Below, one piece after another: positions 25,657 to 34,843 of a stretch of DNA of 64,000 nucleotides. The translations under genes were made by a program, and so were the position numbers. The notes beneath the pieces are model-generated. The model saw only the letters and a program-made list of their open reading frames with translations, made no database searches and was not told the DNA's origin. Numbering within the stretch: the first letter of the stretch is position 1; every line of letters begins with the position of its first letter. Source of the DNA: DAIQNV01 sp038748775 (GTDB lineage: Bacteria > Planctomycetota > Phycisphaerae > Phycisphaerales > UBA1924); assembly GCA_038748775.1 (NCBI GenBank), contig JBCDIT010000005.1, forward strand, positions 186,001 through 250,000, written 5' to 3'.

Positions 25657-26760
25657 ATGTCGGATATCGCGGGCGCGTTGCGTGCGGACCAGCCGATGGT
25701 TCGTCAGATCCAGGTGACGTTGCGTGAGAAGATCGTCTCGGGCGATCTTGCGCCGGGCGAAAAACTCCCGAGCATGCGGAAGCTCAGCGCCGACTTCGGG
25801 TGCAGCCTGGGCATCGTCAAGCAAGCGGTCACGACGCTCGCGGCTCAGGGGTATCTGCGAAGCTCGCCCCGCCGCGGTGTGTATGTCGCCGATGCGATGC
25901 CGGCCGGTCGCGAAGTCGTGATCATTCTTCCCAACCTCGAGATCAACCGCTTGCACCTCGCGATTCTTGGGGTGAAGCGTGCGCTCGGCGGGACCGGGCA
26001 TCGCATCAGCTTGCACGCTGGTGACGCGCCATCGACCGCTGGCATGCCCGACGCTCTCGCGTCTTCGTCCGTGGCGGGTGTGCTCGTGCTGCTCCCGAGT
26101 TCGGGTGAACATGACGATCTGCTTATGACCCTTCGTCGTCGAGCGGTGCCCACGGTTGTGGTGGACATCACGTCGCGCACCGTCGGCGCCGACGTGGTCG
26201 CGATTGATCCTGTGGAGGCCGGGCGTGCGGGGGTGCGGTACCTGACCGATCGGGGGCACAAGCGGATCGCGCTTGCTCTGCCCGAAAACGAGGCACGGCT
26301 CCCCAGGGAAGTAGCCGACGGTTTCGCGGCGGCGTTGCAGGACGTCGGCATCGATCCCGCCTCGGCGCCTCGGATCCGTGTGGATCGTGAAGAGTTGGGT
26401 AGCGAAGAGCACGTCTGGAGCGTCGCGGCGTCGAGGGTCGAGACCGCCTTGGCGAGCGAGCCGGGGGTCACCGCGATCGTGGGGCTCGGTTCTCAGATGA
26501 CGCTCGGCGCGGCCCTCGGGGCGAGACGGGCTGGTCGGGAGATCCCGGGCGACTTCAGTGTTGTCGGTCTGCTGGGCGACAGTTCGGCGCTCCAAGCGTT
26601 TGAGCCTCCGATCACCATCTTTGACAACCCGATCGAGGACGTGTGCGAAGTTGCCACCCGGCGGTTGCTCGAACGCGTTGACGGGCTGAATATCCCGGCA
26701 GAATGTCTGAGGCGTCCCCCGGTCCTCGTCGAGCGAGGGAGCGTCGGCTCTATCGGGTAG
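25657..26760 (+). CDS. Transcription regulator: GntR-type winged helix fused to LacI-type sensor
   Basis: This 367-residue regulator has an N-terminal GntR winged helix (about 14-78: REKIVSGDLAPGEKLPSMRK, then GIVKQAVTTLAAQGYL and RRGVYVADA). The rest is a periplasmic-binding-protein-like effector domain of the LacI/GalR kind (REVVIILPNLEINRLHLAIL; VVAIDPVEAGRAGVRYLTDRGHKRIAL; DFSVVGLLGD; TIFDNPIEDVCEVATRRLL). This AraR-like design is common in sugar-responsive regulators. The ATG at 25657 has GGGGGAAG upstream. No sugar gene is adjacent, so the regulated genes and ligand are unknown. Confidence 0.88.
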   Translation: MSDIAGALRADQPMVRQIQVTLREKIVSGDLAPGEKLPSMRKLSADFGCSLGIVKQAVTTLAAQGYLRSSPRRGVYVADAMPAGREVVIILPNLEINRLHLAILGVKRALGGTGHRISLHAGDAPSTAGMPDALASSSVAGVLVLLPSSGEHDDLLMTLRRRAVPTVVVDITSRTVGADVVAIDPVEAGRAGVRYLTDRGHKRIALALPENEARLPREVADGFAAALQDVGIDPASAPRIRVDREELGSEEHVWSVAASRVETALASEPGVTAIVGLGSQMTLGAALGARRAGREIPGDFSVVGLLGDSSALQAFEPPITIFDNPIEDVCEVATRRLLERVDGLNIPAECLRRPPVLVERGSVGSIG

Positions 26761-26824
26761 AGACGTGTGTTCATCGGCATTGCCCGCCCGTCGCTGAGAC
26801 CAGTGTTGAGAGAGGAGACCCCGG

Positions 26825-27550
26825 ATGCTCGGGTTGATGACCGCGATGCCCGAAGAGGCGGAGGCTCTGCTCGGGGCCGTGCTCGTGGAGGGCGAGCGCA
26901 TCGAGCACGGGCGCCGCATCTTTCACGTCGGCACGCTCTTCGGGCAAGACGCGGTGCTGGTCGTTTCGAGGTGCGGGAAGGTGGCCGCGGCGACAACGGC
27001 CACCGAGTTGGTCGTCCGATTCGGGATCGACACGCTGATGTTCACCGGTGTTGCCGGCGCGTTGACGTCGGACCTGGCGCCCGGGGACATCGTGATCGCT
27101 GATCGACTGGTGCAGCACGACATCGACGCGTCGCCGATGTGGCCTCCGATGGTGGTTCCGTTGCTCGATATCGGTGTGTTCGAGACCGACGGTGCTCTCA
27201 CCCAGCGGGTTTGCGAGGCGGCCGAGCGGTTCGCTGGCGAAGGCGGGGCTTCGGTTCATGTCGGGCCGATCCTCAGCGGAGACCGCTTCGTGAAGAGCTC
27301 AGCCGACGTACGCGGCCTCCTCGAGGCGGTTCCGGGCGCCCTCTGCGTCGAGATGGAAGGGGCCGCGGCTGCTCAGGTCGCGTACGAGTATGGGGTGAAA
27401 CTCGCCGTTGCGAGAGTGATCTCAGACCACGCGGACGAGGCAGCGCCGGAGACGTTCGCGGAGTCGCTCGGCTCGATCGCCGCGGCTTCGGCTCTGGGGA
27501 TCGTGCGCGAGTTGATGGAGGCGGGGCCGGTCTCCGCGCCGATTCGATGA
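26825..27550 (+). CDS. mtnN: MTA/SAH nucleosidase family protein
   Basis: This 241-residue nucleoside hydrolase splits methylthioadenosine and S-adenosylhomocysteine to adenine and a ribosyl product. Signatures are LGLMTAMPEEAEALL at the start, FTGVAGAL, ILSGDRFVKS, the base-recognition strand CVEMEGAAAAQVAYEYG and VISDHADE with the likely catalytic Asp. Futalosine hydrolase (MqnB) belongs to the same fold and cannot be fully excluded. The N-terminal pattern favours MtnN. AGGAGA lies upstream of the ATG. The stop overlaps the next gene's ATG (ATGA), coupling it to an antiporter. Confidence 0.87.
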   Translation: MLGLMTAMPEEAEALLGAVLVEGERIEHGRRIFHVGTLFGQDAVLVVSRCGKVAAATTATELVVRFGIDTLMFTGVAGALTSDLAPGDIVIADRLVQHDIDASPMWPPMVVPLLDIGVFETDGALTQRVCEAAERFAGEGGASVHVGPILSGDRFVKSSADVRGLLEAVPGALCVEMEGAAAAQVAYEYGVKLAVARVISDHADEAAPETFAESLGSIAAASALGIVRELMEAGPVSAPIR

Positions 27551-29499
27551 TCGTGACCCCGTTCGAAGTGTCTTGGCTCACGCTCGGCGCCGGCGGCGGC
27601 GAGGCGGCGTTTGCGTTGGCCGCGGCGATTGCACTCGGTGTCGGGGCCCAGTGGCTCGCGTCGGTGCTGAAGGTCCCGTCGATTTTGCTGTTGCTCATTC
27701 TCGGGTTCGCCGCCGGCCCCGGGGCCGCGTTGGTGCGCGGCGAGCCCCTGCTGAACGTCGATGAACTCACCGGGCCGATTCTGCTCCCGCTCGTCGGGAT
27801 CGCTGTTGCGATCATCTTGTACGAAGGCGGTTTGACCCTTCGGTTCCGAGACCTCAAGGGCGTCGGGCGCACGCTGACGATGTTGGTGAGCGTCGGGGCG
27901 TTGATCACAGGCGTGATCGGGGCGTTCGCGGCGTGGTGGTTGCTCGACCTCGAAGTGTCGCTTGCGGTGTTGCTCGGGGCGTTGCTGACGGTGACGGGGC
28001 CGACGGTGATCGGCCCGTTGCTCAACCACATCCGGCCATCGGGCGGCGTGGGGCCCATCCTCCGATGGGAGGGCATCGTCATCGATCCGATCGGTGCGAT
28101 CGCGGCGGTCCTCGTGCTCGAGGCGATCCTGACGGGGAACCCGGGCGAAGCGGTCGATGAGGTCACACTCGCGATCGTGAAGACGCTGCTCATCGGTGGG
28201 GGCCTGGGCCTGCTCTCGGCCCTCATGCTGATGGAACTTATCGCGCGGTTCTGGATTCCAGAGAGGCTCCAGAACCCGGTGAGCCTGACGCTTGTCGTGC
28301 TCGGGTACACGCTCTCGAACGCGGTCCAGGCCGAATCGGGCCTGCTCGCGGCGACGGTGATGGGCATCGTCATGGCGAACCAGAGCCGGTGCGACATCCG
28401 TCATATTTTGGAGTTCAAAGAGAACCTCAGCGTCCTCATCATCTCACTGCTGTTCATCGCGCTCTCCTCACGGGTAAATCTTGAGCAGCTTGAGGCGTTG
28501 AACTGGTGGGGGTTGCTCGGGTTCGTCGCGACGATGATCTTTGTCGCACGCCCGCTCAGCGTTGCGGCGTCGAGCCTCGGGTCGGCCTTGTCGTTTCGAG
28601 AGCGTGTTTTCCTATCGCTCATGGCGCCCAGGGGGATCGTTGCCGCGGCTGTCGCGAGCGTCTTTGCGCTGACGTTAGAGCAGGCCTTGGGCGCGGACGG
28701 GGCACCGCTCGTCGACGGCGCAGGCCGGATCGCCCCGATCACCTTCGGGGTGATCGTCGGGACGGTTCTGTTCTACAGCATCGCGGCGCCCATCGCGGCG
28801 AGGGTGCTCGACGTCTCGGACTCCGACCCGCAGGGCGTCTTGTTCATCGGCGCGTCGCGGTTCGCCCGCTCGATCGCCGGTGTTCTCAAGGCGAAGGGGG
28901 TGCGTGTGCTCCTCATCGACTCGAACCGCGGGAACGGGAACGCGGCTCGCATGGAGCACCTCGAGTGCGTGTACGGATCGGTCCTCGACGAGTACACGTT
29001 CGAGTCGCTCGACCTGCGGGGCATCGGGCGCGCGATCGCGTTAACACCGAACGCGGAGGTCAACACGCTGTCCCTCCAAAGGTGCGAACGCGTCTTCGGG
29101 AGAGCGGGCATCTACACCCTCCCGGTGCGCCCCGAGAAACAACGCAAGGCGGCGGAAGAGAAAGCGCCCGCAGCGAACAGCCACGGGCGCCGGCTGTTTT
29201 CTAATGACGTGGATTTGTCGACGCTCGAGCGTCGGGCCTCAGAGGGTTGGGTCATCAAAGCGACTACGCTCTCGGCAGAGTTCGGCTTCGGCGACTTCCG
29301 GAGGCTCTACGGGCCCAACGCCCTGATCATGTTCGTCATCGACAAGGAAGGCGTCGTGACACTCGTGACGCCCGGGAAGGCGCCAGCCGCTTTCGCTGGA
29401 CAGACCGTCGTCGCGCTCGTCGACCCCGACGATCTCCTGCCGGCGTTTCCCATGCACGATGCAGATCCAGAGATCGAAGAGAGGCCCGACGACGCCTGA
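27547..29499 (+). CDS. CPA-type cation/proton antiporter with RCK (TrkA-N) domain
   Basis: This 650-residue protein has about 12 membrane helices of a sodium or potassium/proton antiporter (VPSILLLLILGFAAGPGA; LYEGGLTLRFRDLKG; the core motif EGIVIDPIGAIAAV; RGIVAAAVASVFAL). A cytosolic Rossmann RCK_N domain follows (GVLFIGASRFARSIAG, then VLLIDSNRGNGN). The soluble tail may bind NAD(H) or nucleotides and gate transport. The start is the ATG at 27547, overlapping the nucleosidase stop. Coupling an antiporter to MtnN is unusual and unexplained. Confidence 0.88.
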   Translation: MIVTPFEVSWLTLGAGGGEAAFALAAAIALGVGAQWLASVLKVPSILLLLILGFAAGPGAALVRGEPLLNVDELTGPILLPLVGIAVAIILYEGGLTLRFRDLKGVGRTLTMLVSVGALITGVIGAFAAWWLLDLEVSLAVLLGALLTVTGPTVIGPLLNHIRPSGGVGPILRWEGIVIDPIGAIAAVLVLEAILTGNPGEAVDEVTLAIVKTLLIGGGLGLLSALMLMELIARFWIPERLQNPVSLTLVVLGYTLSNAVQAESGLLAATVMGIVMANQSRCDIRHILEFKENLSVLIISLLFIALSSRVNLEQLEALNWWGLLGFVATMIFVARPLSVAASSLGSALSFRERVFLSLMAPRGIVAAAVASVFALTLEQALGADGAPLVDGAGRIAPITFGVIVGTVLFYSIAAPIAARVLDVSDSDPQGVLFIGASRFARSIAGVLKAKGVRVLLIDSNRGNGNAARMEHLECVYGSVLDEYTFESLDLRGIGRAIALTPNAEVNTLSLQRCERVFGRAGIYTLPVRPEKQRKAAEEKAPAANSHGRRLFSNDVDLSTLERRASEGWVIKATTLSAEFGFGDFRRLYGPNALIMFVIDKEGVVTLVTPGKAPAAFAGQTVVALVDPDDLLPAFPMHDADPEIEERPDDA

Positions 29500-29565
29500 C
29501 GAGACCGAGAGCAGGCTTGATCGCTCCGTAGCGGCCTCCGGCCGCACACTCGCTTGCGGAACCCG

Positions 29566-29584
29566 CACCGGAGTCAATCCGGTG
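29566..29584. terminator. Stem-loop between convergent antiporter and nadK genes
   Basis: A perfect 7-bp inverted repeat (29566-29572 with 29578-29584, loop GTCAA) sits in the 139-base gap. A second short stem GCGGCC-TCC-GGCCGC lies at 29531-29545. Neither is followed by a clear T-run. Confidence 0.4.
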
Positions 29585-29638
29585 GGCTTCCGGTCGAGAA
29601 AGCTGAACTCGTGGCGCTATACGTTCAGTGAAGACGCT

Positions 29639-30499
29639 TTAACGCTGACCCGGGGCGGCGCCCCAGCCCATCTTTTCGACGAGCGTCCGCCAGTATGAGC
29701 CTCTCGGGTTCACCACGAAATGCGCGGCTCGGCCTGTCGCGCAGATCGACACGCGGTCGCCTGTCATAAGGGCGGTTGACACCTGCCCATCCGCGACGAG
29801 CCTCGTACCACCATCGGCGTCCGATTCGTTGCCGCGGATGAGATCGATCTCAACGAGCGTGTCCGAAGCGACGACGAGCGGGCGGAACGCGAGGGAGTGC
29901 GCGGCGATCGGGGTGACGATCATGCCGGCGGAGCCCGGGGCCGCGATCGGGCCGCCGGCGGAGACGTTGTACGCGGTCGACCCGAGCGGAGTCGACACGA
30001 TGAGACCGTCCCCGTTGACCATCGGGCCTTCGACCCCGTCGAAGTTCAACGCGAGCGAAATCATCCGGTACGGAGGTCCGGCGGTCACGACGAACTCGTT
30101 GAGCGCTTCGCTCTTCCACGTTTCGGCGTCACCAGAACGGACCGCGGCGAACAGCGTCGGGATCGGGAGGGTGCGGAGAGGTTCGCCTGCGTCGAGCAGC
30201 CGCGGGGCGTCTTGGACGAACGTCTCCGCGTCGTAGGCGGCCATAAACCCGAGACGGCCTGCGTTCACGCCGATGACCGGCGTCGCGGTTCCGAGGCAAC
30301 TCCGCGCGGTTGTCAGCAAGGTTCCGTCGCCGCCGATCACGACGAGGGCATCGGCGTCACCGCAGGCTCCGGCGATCTCGTCGATGTTGACGATGCCCGA
30401 GAGCACGCCGTGGGCCTCGATGGCCTCGCGGACGATCGGTTCAAGAGCCTGGGCCTCGGGCTTCGATCGGTTGACGACGAGAGCGACGCGGCGGGGCAT
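29639..30499 (-). CDS. nadK: NAD kinase
   Basis: NadK phosphorylates NAD to NADP. This 286-residue cytosolic enzyme has the GGDGT motif at 56-60 (ALVVIGGDGTLL), GVNAGRLGFM, NEFVV and the segment GDGLIVSTPLGSTAYNVSAGGP that binds NAD. Length is normal. It is 21 bases downstream of dxs on the same strand, so it is probably in the isoprenoid operon. NADPH is used by the later step IspC, which gives the grouping some sense. Confidence 0.95.
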   Translation of the reverse strand: MPRRVALVVNRSKPEAQALEPIVREAIEAHGVLSGIVNIDEIAGACGDADALVVIGGDGTLLTTARSCLGTATPVIGVNAGRLGFMAAYDAETFVQDAPRLLDAGEPLRTLPIPTLFAAVRSGDAETWKSEALNEFVVTAGPPYRMISLALNFDGVEGPMVNGDGLIVSTPLGSTAYNVSAGGPIAAPGSAGMIVTPIAAHSLAFRPLVVASDTLVEIDLIRGNESDADGGTRLVADGQVSTALMTGDRVSICATGRAAHFVVNPRGSYWRTLVEKMGWGAAPGQR

Positions 30500-30520
30500 A
30501 CCCCGAGGGTAGACGCCGGA

Positions 30521-32503
30521 TCAGTGAGCGGGCGTGGCGTGTGTGCCTTCAACCGCGCCGCGTGACGATGGTGAGTCGACCTCACACCGAGCGACGGATG
30601 CACGGATCGCCGCGGCGATCCCGTCGGCGTCGATCCGTGCGAGGCGGAGCTGATCGGCACGGCTGTCTTGGTGGATCCAGTCGTCGGGGAGACCCAGGCG
30701 GGTCACCTTCGAGGCGTCGAGGCCGAGCTCGGAGGCGGTCTCAAGGACCCCGGCGCCAAATCCACCGGTCACGCCGTGGTCTTCGACTGTGATGACCGGG
30801 ATGCCCCGACCGATGGTGGCCCTGAGCATGTCGGCGTCGACGGGCTTGGCGAACCGCGCGTCCCAGACGGCGACGCGGTACTCATCCCCGAGCATGTCCA
30901 GGGCCTTCATCGCATCGATCGCCGGAACGCCGAACGCGAGGACCGCCGCGTCTGGGCGCTCGTCGGCTTGGAGCTCGGGGGTCAGGAGCCGAGCCTTGCC
31001 CAACTCGAAGGCGGGGCAGTCGTCGGCGAGGAATCGGTCGGACACCGCATCTCTCGGGTAGCGGACCGCGCTCAGGCCCTCGTCGTAGGTCCTCATGAAC
31101 TCCAGGGCCTCGCGGAGGCTCGGTTCATCGATCGGAGCGAGAAGCGCGGCCCCGGGAAGCGTTCTGAGGATCGCGACGTCGCAGAACCCGTGATGGACGC
31201 TCCCGTCCCCGCCGACGAGGCCGGCTCGATCGAGGCAGAGCCTGACCGGGAGTCCCTGGAGCGAGACTTCTTGGAACGCCTGGTCGAACGCCCTTTGGAG
31301 GAAGGTCGAATAGACCGCGAAAAAGGGCCTGAACCCCGTCTTGGCGAGCCCCGCCATCATGTCCATGCCGTGGCTCTCGCAGATTCCTACGTCCCACGAG
31401 CGATCAGGGAATTCCGCGATGACCTTGTCGATCCCGGTGCCGCCCGGCATGGCGGCGGTGCACGCGACGGCCTTGTCATCGCGTCGCATCACGTCGCACA
31501 TCGCGTCGGCGAACGCTTTGGTGAAGCTGCGGCCGCTCGACTTGAGTTCCACGCGACACGAGTCCGGGTCGTAACGGTGCGCGGCCGGTGAGTGGAAAGT
31601 CGTCGCGTCCTTCTCCGCGTACTCCAGTCCCTTGCCCTTCACCGTCTTGACGTGCAAGACCATCGGCCGATCGATGTCGCGTGCTTCGGCTAGGAACTCG
31701 ATGAGCGTCGGGAGGTCGTGCCCGTCGATTGGTCCGACGGTGAGCAAACCGAACTTGTCGAACCAACTGTCCTCGCTCACCAAAGCTTTGGTCATCTCGC
31801 CGGCGCGGTGGTACGCCTCGCGGATCATCGACCCGCCCGGGAGCCCTTGGAGAAGGCTTCGGCCCGCCTTCTTGAGGTCGGAATAGGTGTGACTCACGCG
31901 GACGCGGTCGAAGTAGGCCGCGAGGGCGCCCTGCGGCTTGCTGATCGACATCCCGTTGTCGTTGAGGATGACGAGGAGTTGCCGCTTGAGCGTGCCGGCG
32001 TTGTTGAGCCCCTCCATGGACACACCGTTCACGATGCTGGCGTCGCCAACCATCGTGACGACGCGGCGGCCGCCGGGGTTGTCGTGGGGGTTGAATCCCT
32101 CTCCGCTGAGTTGGTCGCCCCGGGCCATTCCCACCGCGGTCGACACACCGGTGCCGGCGTGGCCAACGCGGAAAAGGTCATAAGGGCTCTCGAGCGGCTC
32201 CGGGAAGCCCGACATGCCGGCGCTCGTACGTAGGCCCGAAAGCCGGTCGGACCGGCCGGTGATGAGCTTGTGTGGGTAGCACTGGTGGCCCACGTCGAAG
32301 AGAAGCCGGTCGAACGAGAAGTCGAACACGTAGTGCAGGGCGAGTGTCAGTTCGACAACACCCAGGTTTGGGGCAAGATGCCCCCCAGAGGAACTGACCT
32401 GACCGATGATCGCCGAGCGGATTTCAGATGCGACCTCGGACAGTTGCTCGACCGAAAGCTTCTGGAGGTCTTGAGATCCGCTGAGGGTGCTGAGGTACCC
32501 CAT
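30521..32503 (-). CDS. dxs: 1-deoxy-D-xylulose-5-phosphate synthase
   Basis: Dxs condenses pyruvate and glyceraldehyde-3-phosphate, the entry to the MEP isoprenoid pathway, and uses thiamine diphosphate. The 660-residue protein shows SSGGHLAPNLGVVELT, FDVGHQCYPHKLITGR, the TPP motif beginning GDASIVNG and ending in NDN, and the C-terminal VEDHGVTGGFGAGV. I chose the ATG at 32503, behind AAAGG; the longer frame adds only seven residues. The canonical GDGALTGG is GDASIVNG here, a moderate divergence. The upstream neighbour is a prenyl synthase, making a compact isoprenoid locus. Confidence 0.95.
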   Translation of the reverse strand: MGYLSTLSGSQDLQKLSVEQLSEVASEIRSAIIGQVSSSGGHLAPNLGVVELTLALHYVFDFSFDRLLFDVGHQCYPHKLITGRSDRLSGLRTSAGMSGFPEPLESPYDLFRVGHAGTGVSTAVGMARGDQLSGEGFNPHDNPGGRRVVTMVGDASIVNGVSMEGLNNAGTLKRQLLVILNDNGMSISKPQGALAAYFDRVRVSHTYSDLKKAGRSLLQGLPGGSMIREAYHRAGEMTKALVSEDSWFDKFGLLTVGPIDGHDLPTLIEFLAEARDIDRPMVLHVKTVKGKGLEYAEKDATTFHSPAAHRYDPDSCRVELKSSGRSFTKAFADAMCDVMRRDDKAVACTAAMPGGTGIDKVIAEFPDRSWDVGICESHGMDMMAGLAKTGFRPFFAVYSTFLQRAFDQAFQEVSLQGLPVRLCLDRAGLVGGDGSVHHGFCDVAILRTLPGAALLAPIDEPSLREALEFMRTYDEGLSAVRYPRDAVSDRFLADDCPAFELGKARLLTPELQADERPDAAVLAFGVPAIDAMKALDMLGDEYRVAVWDARFAKPVDADMLRATIGRGIPVITVEDHGVTGGFGAGVLETASELGLDASKVTRLGLPDDWIHQDSRADQLRLARIDADGIAAAIRASVARCEVDSPSSRGAVEGTHATPAH

Positions 32504-32614
32504 GGCATGCCTTTCGCCCTTCAACGCCGCGTGGGTTCACAACACGACCACGGCGGGCTTTCAAAGATTTCTGAAAACAACGGTAGGCACCCTGCTGGGG
32601 GTACGACCGGTTTG

Positions 32615-33532
32615 TCACTTCGTTCGCACACGTAGATATCGGGCGAACCCCTCGAGTCTTTCATGTTTGGCCAGCCCCCGAGCGGCACGACACGCCGACT
32701 CGAGAAAGTCATCCGCGGCGGTTCGGCTGGCTTTGATTCCCAAGACCCCCGGATACGTGCGTTTGCCGGCGTCGGCGTCCTTACCGGTGCGTTTGCCGAC
32801 GTGTTCGTCTGACTGCTCGACATCGATGAGGTCGTCCACAATCTGGAAGAGCAGGCCGATCGACTCGGCGTAGTCCGATACCGCCTGAAGCGAACGATTA
32901 TCGGCCCCTCCACATCTCGCGCCCATGAGGCAGCTCGCTTTGAGCAGCGCCCCCGTTTTGCCGCGATGCACTGTCTCAAGCTTCTCGCGATCGGTGAGTC
33001 CCTCGGGGAGCGTCCCGAGGGTGTCGTAGACCTGACCACCGATCATGCCCATGGTGCCGCGGACGAGGTCGTCTCGGAGTCGATCGCGGAGCGTCGGCGT
33101 ATCGATGGCATCGATTGCCTGGAACGCGAGAGTGAGCATCGCGTCGCCGGCGAGGACGGCCATGGCTTCGCCTGCGTGCCGATGGAGCGTGGGCCTTCCG
33201 CGGCGGAGGTCATCGTCGTCGAGGGACGGCAGATCGTCGTGAACGAGGCTGAAGGCATGGATGAGCTCGACGGCAACGCCGGCCGGGAGGCTTGCCTCCC
33301 CGAGACCCCCGACCGCTTCGGAGCAGGCCCAGCTCAGGATCGGGCGCACGCGCTTGCCACCCGAGGTCGCCGCGTACCGGACTGCCGCGCGGAGCGAGTC
33401 GGGCATCTCCGCCCGATCGATAAAGGCATCGAGCGCCGCGTCGACACTGGGACGGATCGCTGATGTCCATTCTGGGGGAGACACGAGGTGCGGTTTGGTG
33501 GCGAGCGTTGTATCAGATGGGCGGTCGTTCAC
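32615..33532 (-). CDS. Polyprenyl diphosphate synthase (FPP/GGPP type)
   Basis: This 305-residue trans-prenyltransferase extends allylic diphosphates with isopentenyl diphosphate. The first Asp-rich motif is HDDLPSLDDDDLRRGRP (Asp99 onward). The second is FQIVDDLIDVE, followed by GKDADAGKRTYPGVLG. SGGKRVRPIL is the usual substrate-binding start. The GTG at 33532 has GAGG six bases upstream. The length and FARM spacing fit IspA or a GGPP synthase; chain length cannot be fixed by eye. dxs and nadK follow on the same strand, 112 and ~2100 bases on. Confidence 0.92.
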   Translation of the reverse strand: MNDRPSDTTLATKPHLVSPPEWTSAIRPSVDAALDAFIDRAEMPDSLRAAVRYAATSGGKRVRPILSWACSEAVGGLGEASLPAGVAVELIHAFSLVHDDLPSLDDDDLRRGRPTLHRHAGEAMAVLAGDAMLTLAFQAIDAIDTPTLRDRLRDDLVRGTMGMIGGQVYDTLGTLPEGLTDREKLETVHRGKTGALLKASCLMGARCGGADNRSLQAVSDYAESIGLLFQIVDDLIDVEQSDEHVGKRTGKDADAGKRTYPGVLGIKASRTAADDFLESACRAARGLAKHERLEGFARYLRVRTK

Positions 33533-33652
33533 GGCTTTCCTCGAATCGACCGAGTATACGAACGGGCACGTTCCACGCAGCCCGAGGGCGGCCGCCGCCC
33601 GGGGTGGCGAGATGGCTTTAGGTCGGTGCGCGTTTCGCGTACCATCGCGGCG

Positions 33653-34321
33653 ATGGATGCAGTGGCGCGCGTGTTCGACCTCATTGAAGCCGGCGGCTGG
33701 GTGATGTACCCGCTGCTTGCGCTCAGTGTGGTCTCTCTGGCGATCACGATCGAGCGGGCCGTGTTCTGGCTCGGTCCTTCTTCCCGGCTCGACCGGGCGT
33801 GGCTCGAGCGGGCGTTGGCGTCGATGCGTCAGGCGTCGTGGCGAAGTGTCAGCGCCGAGGCCCAACGGGATAAGTCGGTCTATGCCGGGTTCGCGGTGCG
33901 GCTTGCGAGTGAGGCCGAGCGTTCCGGATCGGCATCGGCGTCGGCGGTGGTCGCCGCGTCCGAGCGGTTCCGCCCGATCGTCGAGCGGTTCTCTGCTTTG
34001 CATTCGACGATCATCACCGCCGCGCCGATGCTGGGCATTCTGGGGACGGTGACCGGCATTATTCAGAGCTTCGAATTGCTCGGCGGTGCCGGCGTGGGCG
34101 AGTCGGTCGTGTCCGATCCGGCGCTCGTCGCGTCGGGGATTGCTGAAGCGTTGTTCACGACGGCCGTCGGGTTGGTCGTGGCGCTGTTGACGCTGTTCCC
34201 GCACGCTCTGTACAGGGCGGCGTCGGAACGCTGTCTCGTTGTCTTCGAGACGTTGGCGGCCGCTGCGGACGAGGGGGCGAGCGAGAAGCCCGCTACGCCG
34301 GCTGCTCCTGACGACGAATGA
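33653..34321 (+). CDS. MotA/TolQ/ExbB-family proton channel protein
   Basis: This 222-residue membrane protein carries the TolQ/ExbB pattern. There is a first helix GGWVMYPLLALSVVSLAITIER, then a cytosolic loop, then AAPMLGILGTVTGIIQSF and the third helix IAEALFTTAVGLVVALLTL. Such subunits pair with ExbD/TolR to use the proton gradient for outer-membrane transport or cell division. No ExbD/TolR, TonB or MotB gene adjoins it, so it appears as an orphan. The ATG at 33653 is divergent from the prenyl synthase. The 3' end overlaps the convergent PTS IIA gene by 29 nt. Confidence 0.88.
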   Translation: MDAVARVFDLIEAGGWVMYPLLALSVVSLAITIERAVFWLGPSSRLDRAWLERALASMRQASWRSVSAEAQRDKSVYAGFAVRLASEAERSGSASASAVVAASERFRPIVERFSALHSTIITAAPMLGILGTVTGIIQSFELLGGAGVGESVVSDPALVASGIAEALFTTAVGLVVALLTLFPHALYRAASERCLVVFETLAAAADEGASEKPATPAAPDDE

Positions 34322-34754
34322 GCTCGTAGATTTCTTCGGCCGACGGAGCCGCGTAGATCTCTTCGCGGAACGTCTCGGCGTTCATCAGCTTGCTGATCCG
34401 GGCGAGCGCCTGGATGTGGTCGGAGGTCTGGTCGGGCGGGCTGGCCAGCAGGACGATGAGCTTGACCGGCTGGCCGTCTATGGCCTCGAACTCCATCGGT
34501 TCGCTCGGCCTGCCCATCGCCATCGCGAGCCCGCTGAGCCCGGGGCATTTTCCGTGGGGGATGGCGAGGCCGTGCCCGATTCCGGTCGTCCGGGTCCGTT
34601 CGCGGGTCCAGACCGCTTCGCGGAGGGCGTCGGGGTCGGCGACCTTGCCGGTTTGGGCGACCGCGTCGACGAGTTCGTCGATGGCCGGCTTCTTTTCCGT
34701 CGCCTTCATCGGGGCGATCACCGCTTCGCGGCTGAGGATGTCGAGCAGGTTCAT
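34293..34754 (-). CDS. PTS EIIA (fructose/nitrogen type) domain protein
   Basis: This is a single-domain EIIA protein of 153 residues, with the phosphorylatable His67 in IGHGLAIPHGKCPG and the helical start MNLLDILSREAVI. It resembles PtsN/EIIA-Ntr and fructose IIA, which relay phosphate from HPr or act as regulators. No permease (EIIBC) is present, so a regulatory rather than transport role is more likely. GGGAG precedes the ATG at 34754. It lies 89 bases downstream of rsmB on the same strand. Confidence 0.88.
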   Translation of the reverse strand: MNLLDILSREAVIAPMKATEKKPAIDELVDAVAQTGKVADPDALREAVWTRERTRTTGIGHGLAIPHGKCPGLSGLAMAMGRPSEPMEFEAIDGQPVKLIVLLASPPDQTSDHIQALARISKLMNAETFREEIYAAPSAEEIYELIRRQEQPA

Positions 34755-34843
34755 CGATCTCCCGCTTTCTGCCGACCGGGGGCGGGCACGATGAGGGCCC
34801 CCGGACAAAGGTGGAGAGTGTACGTCGCCTTGGTCGCCTGGGG

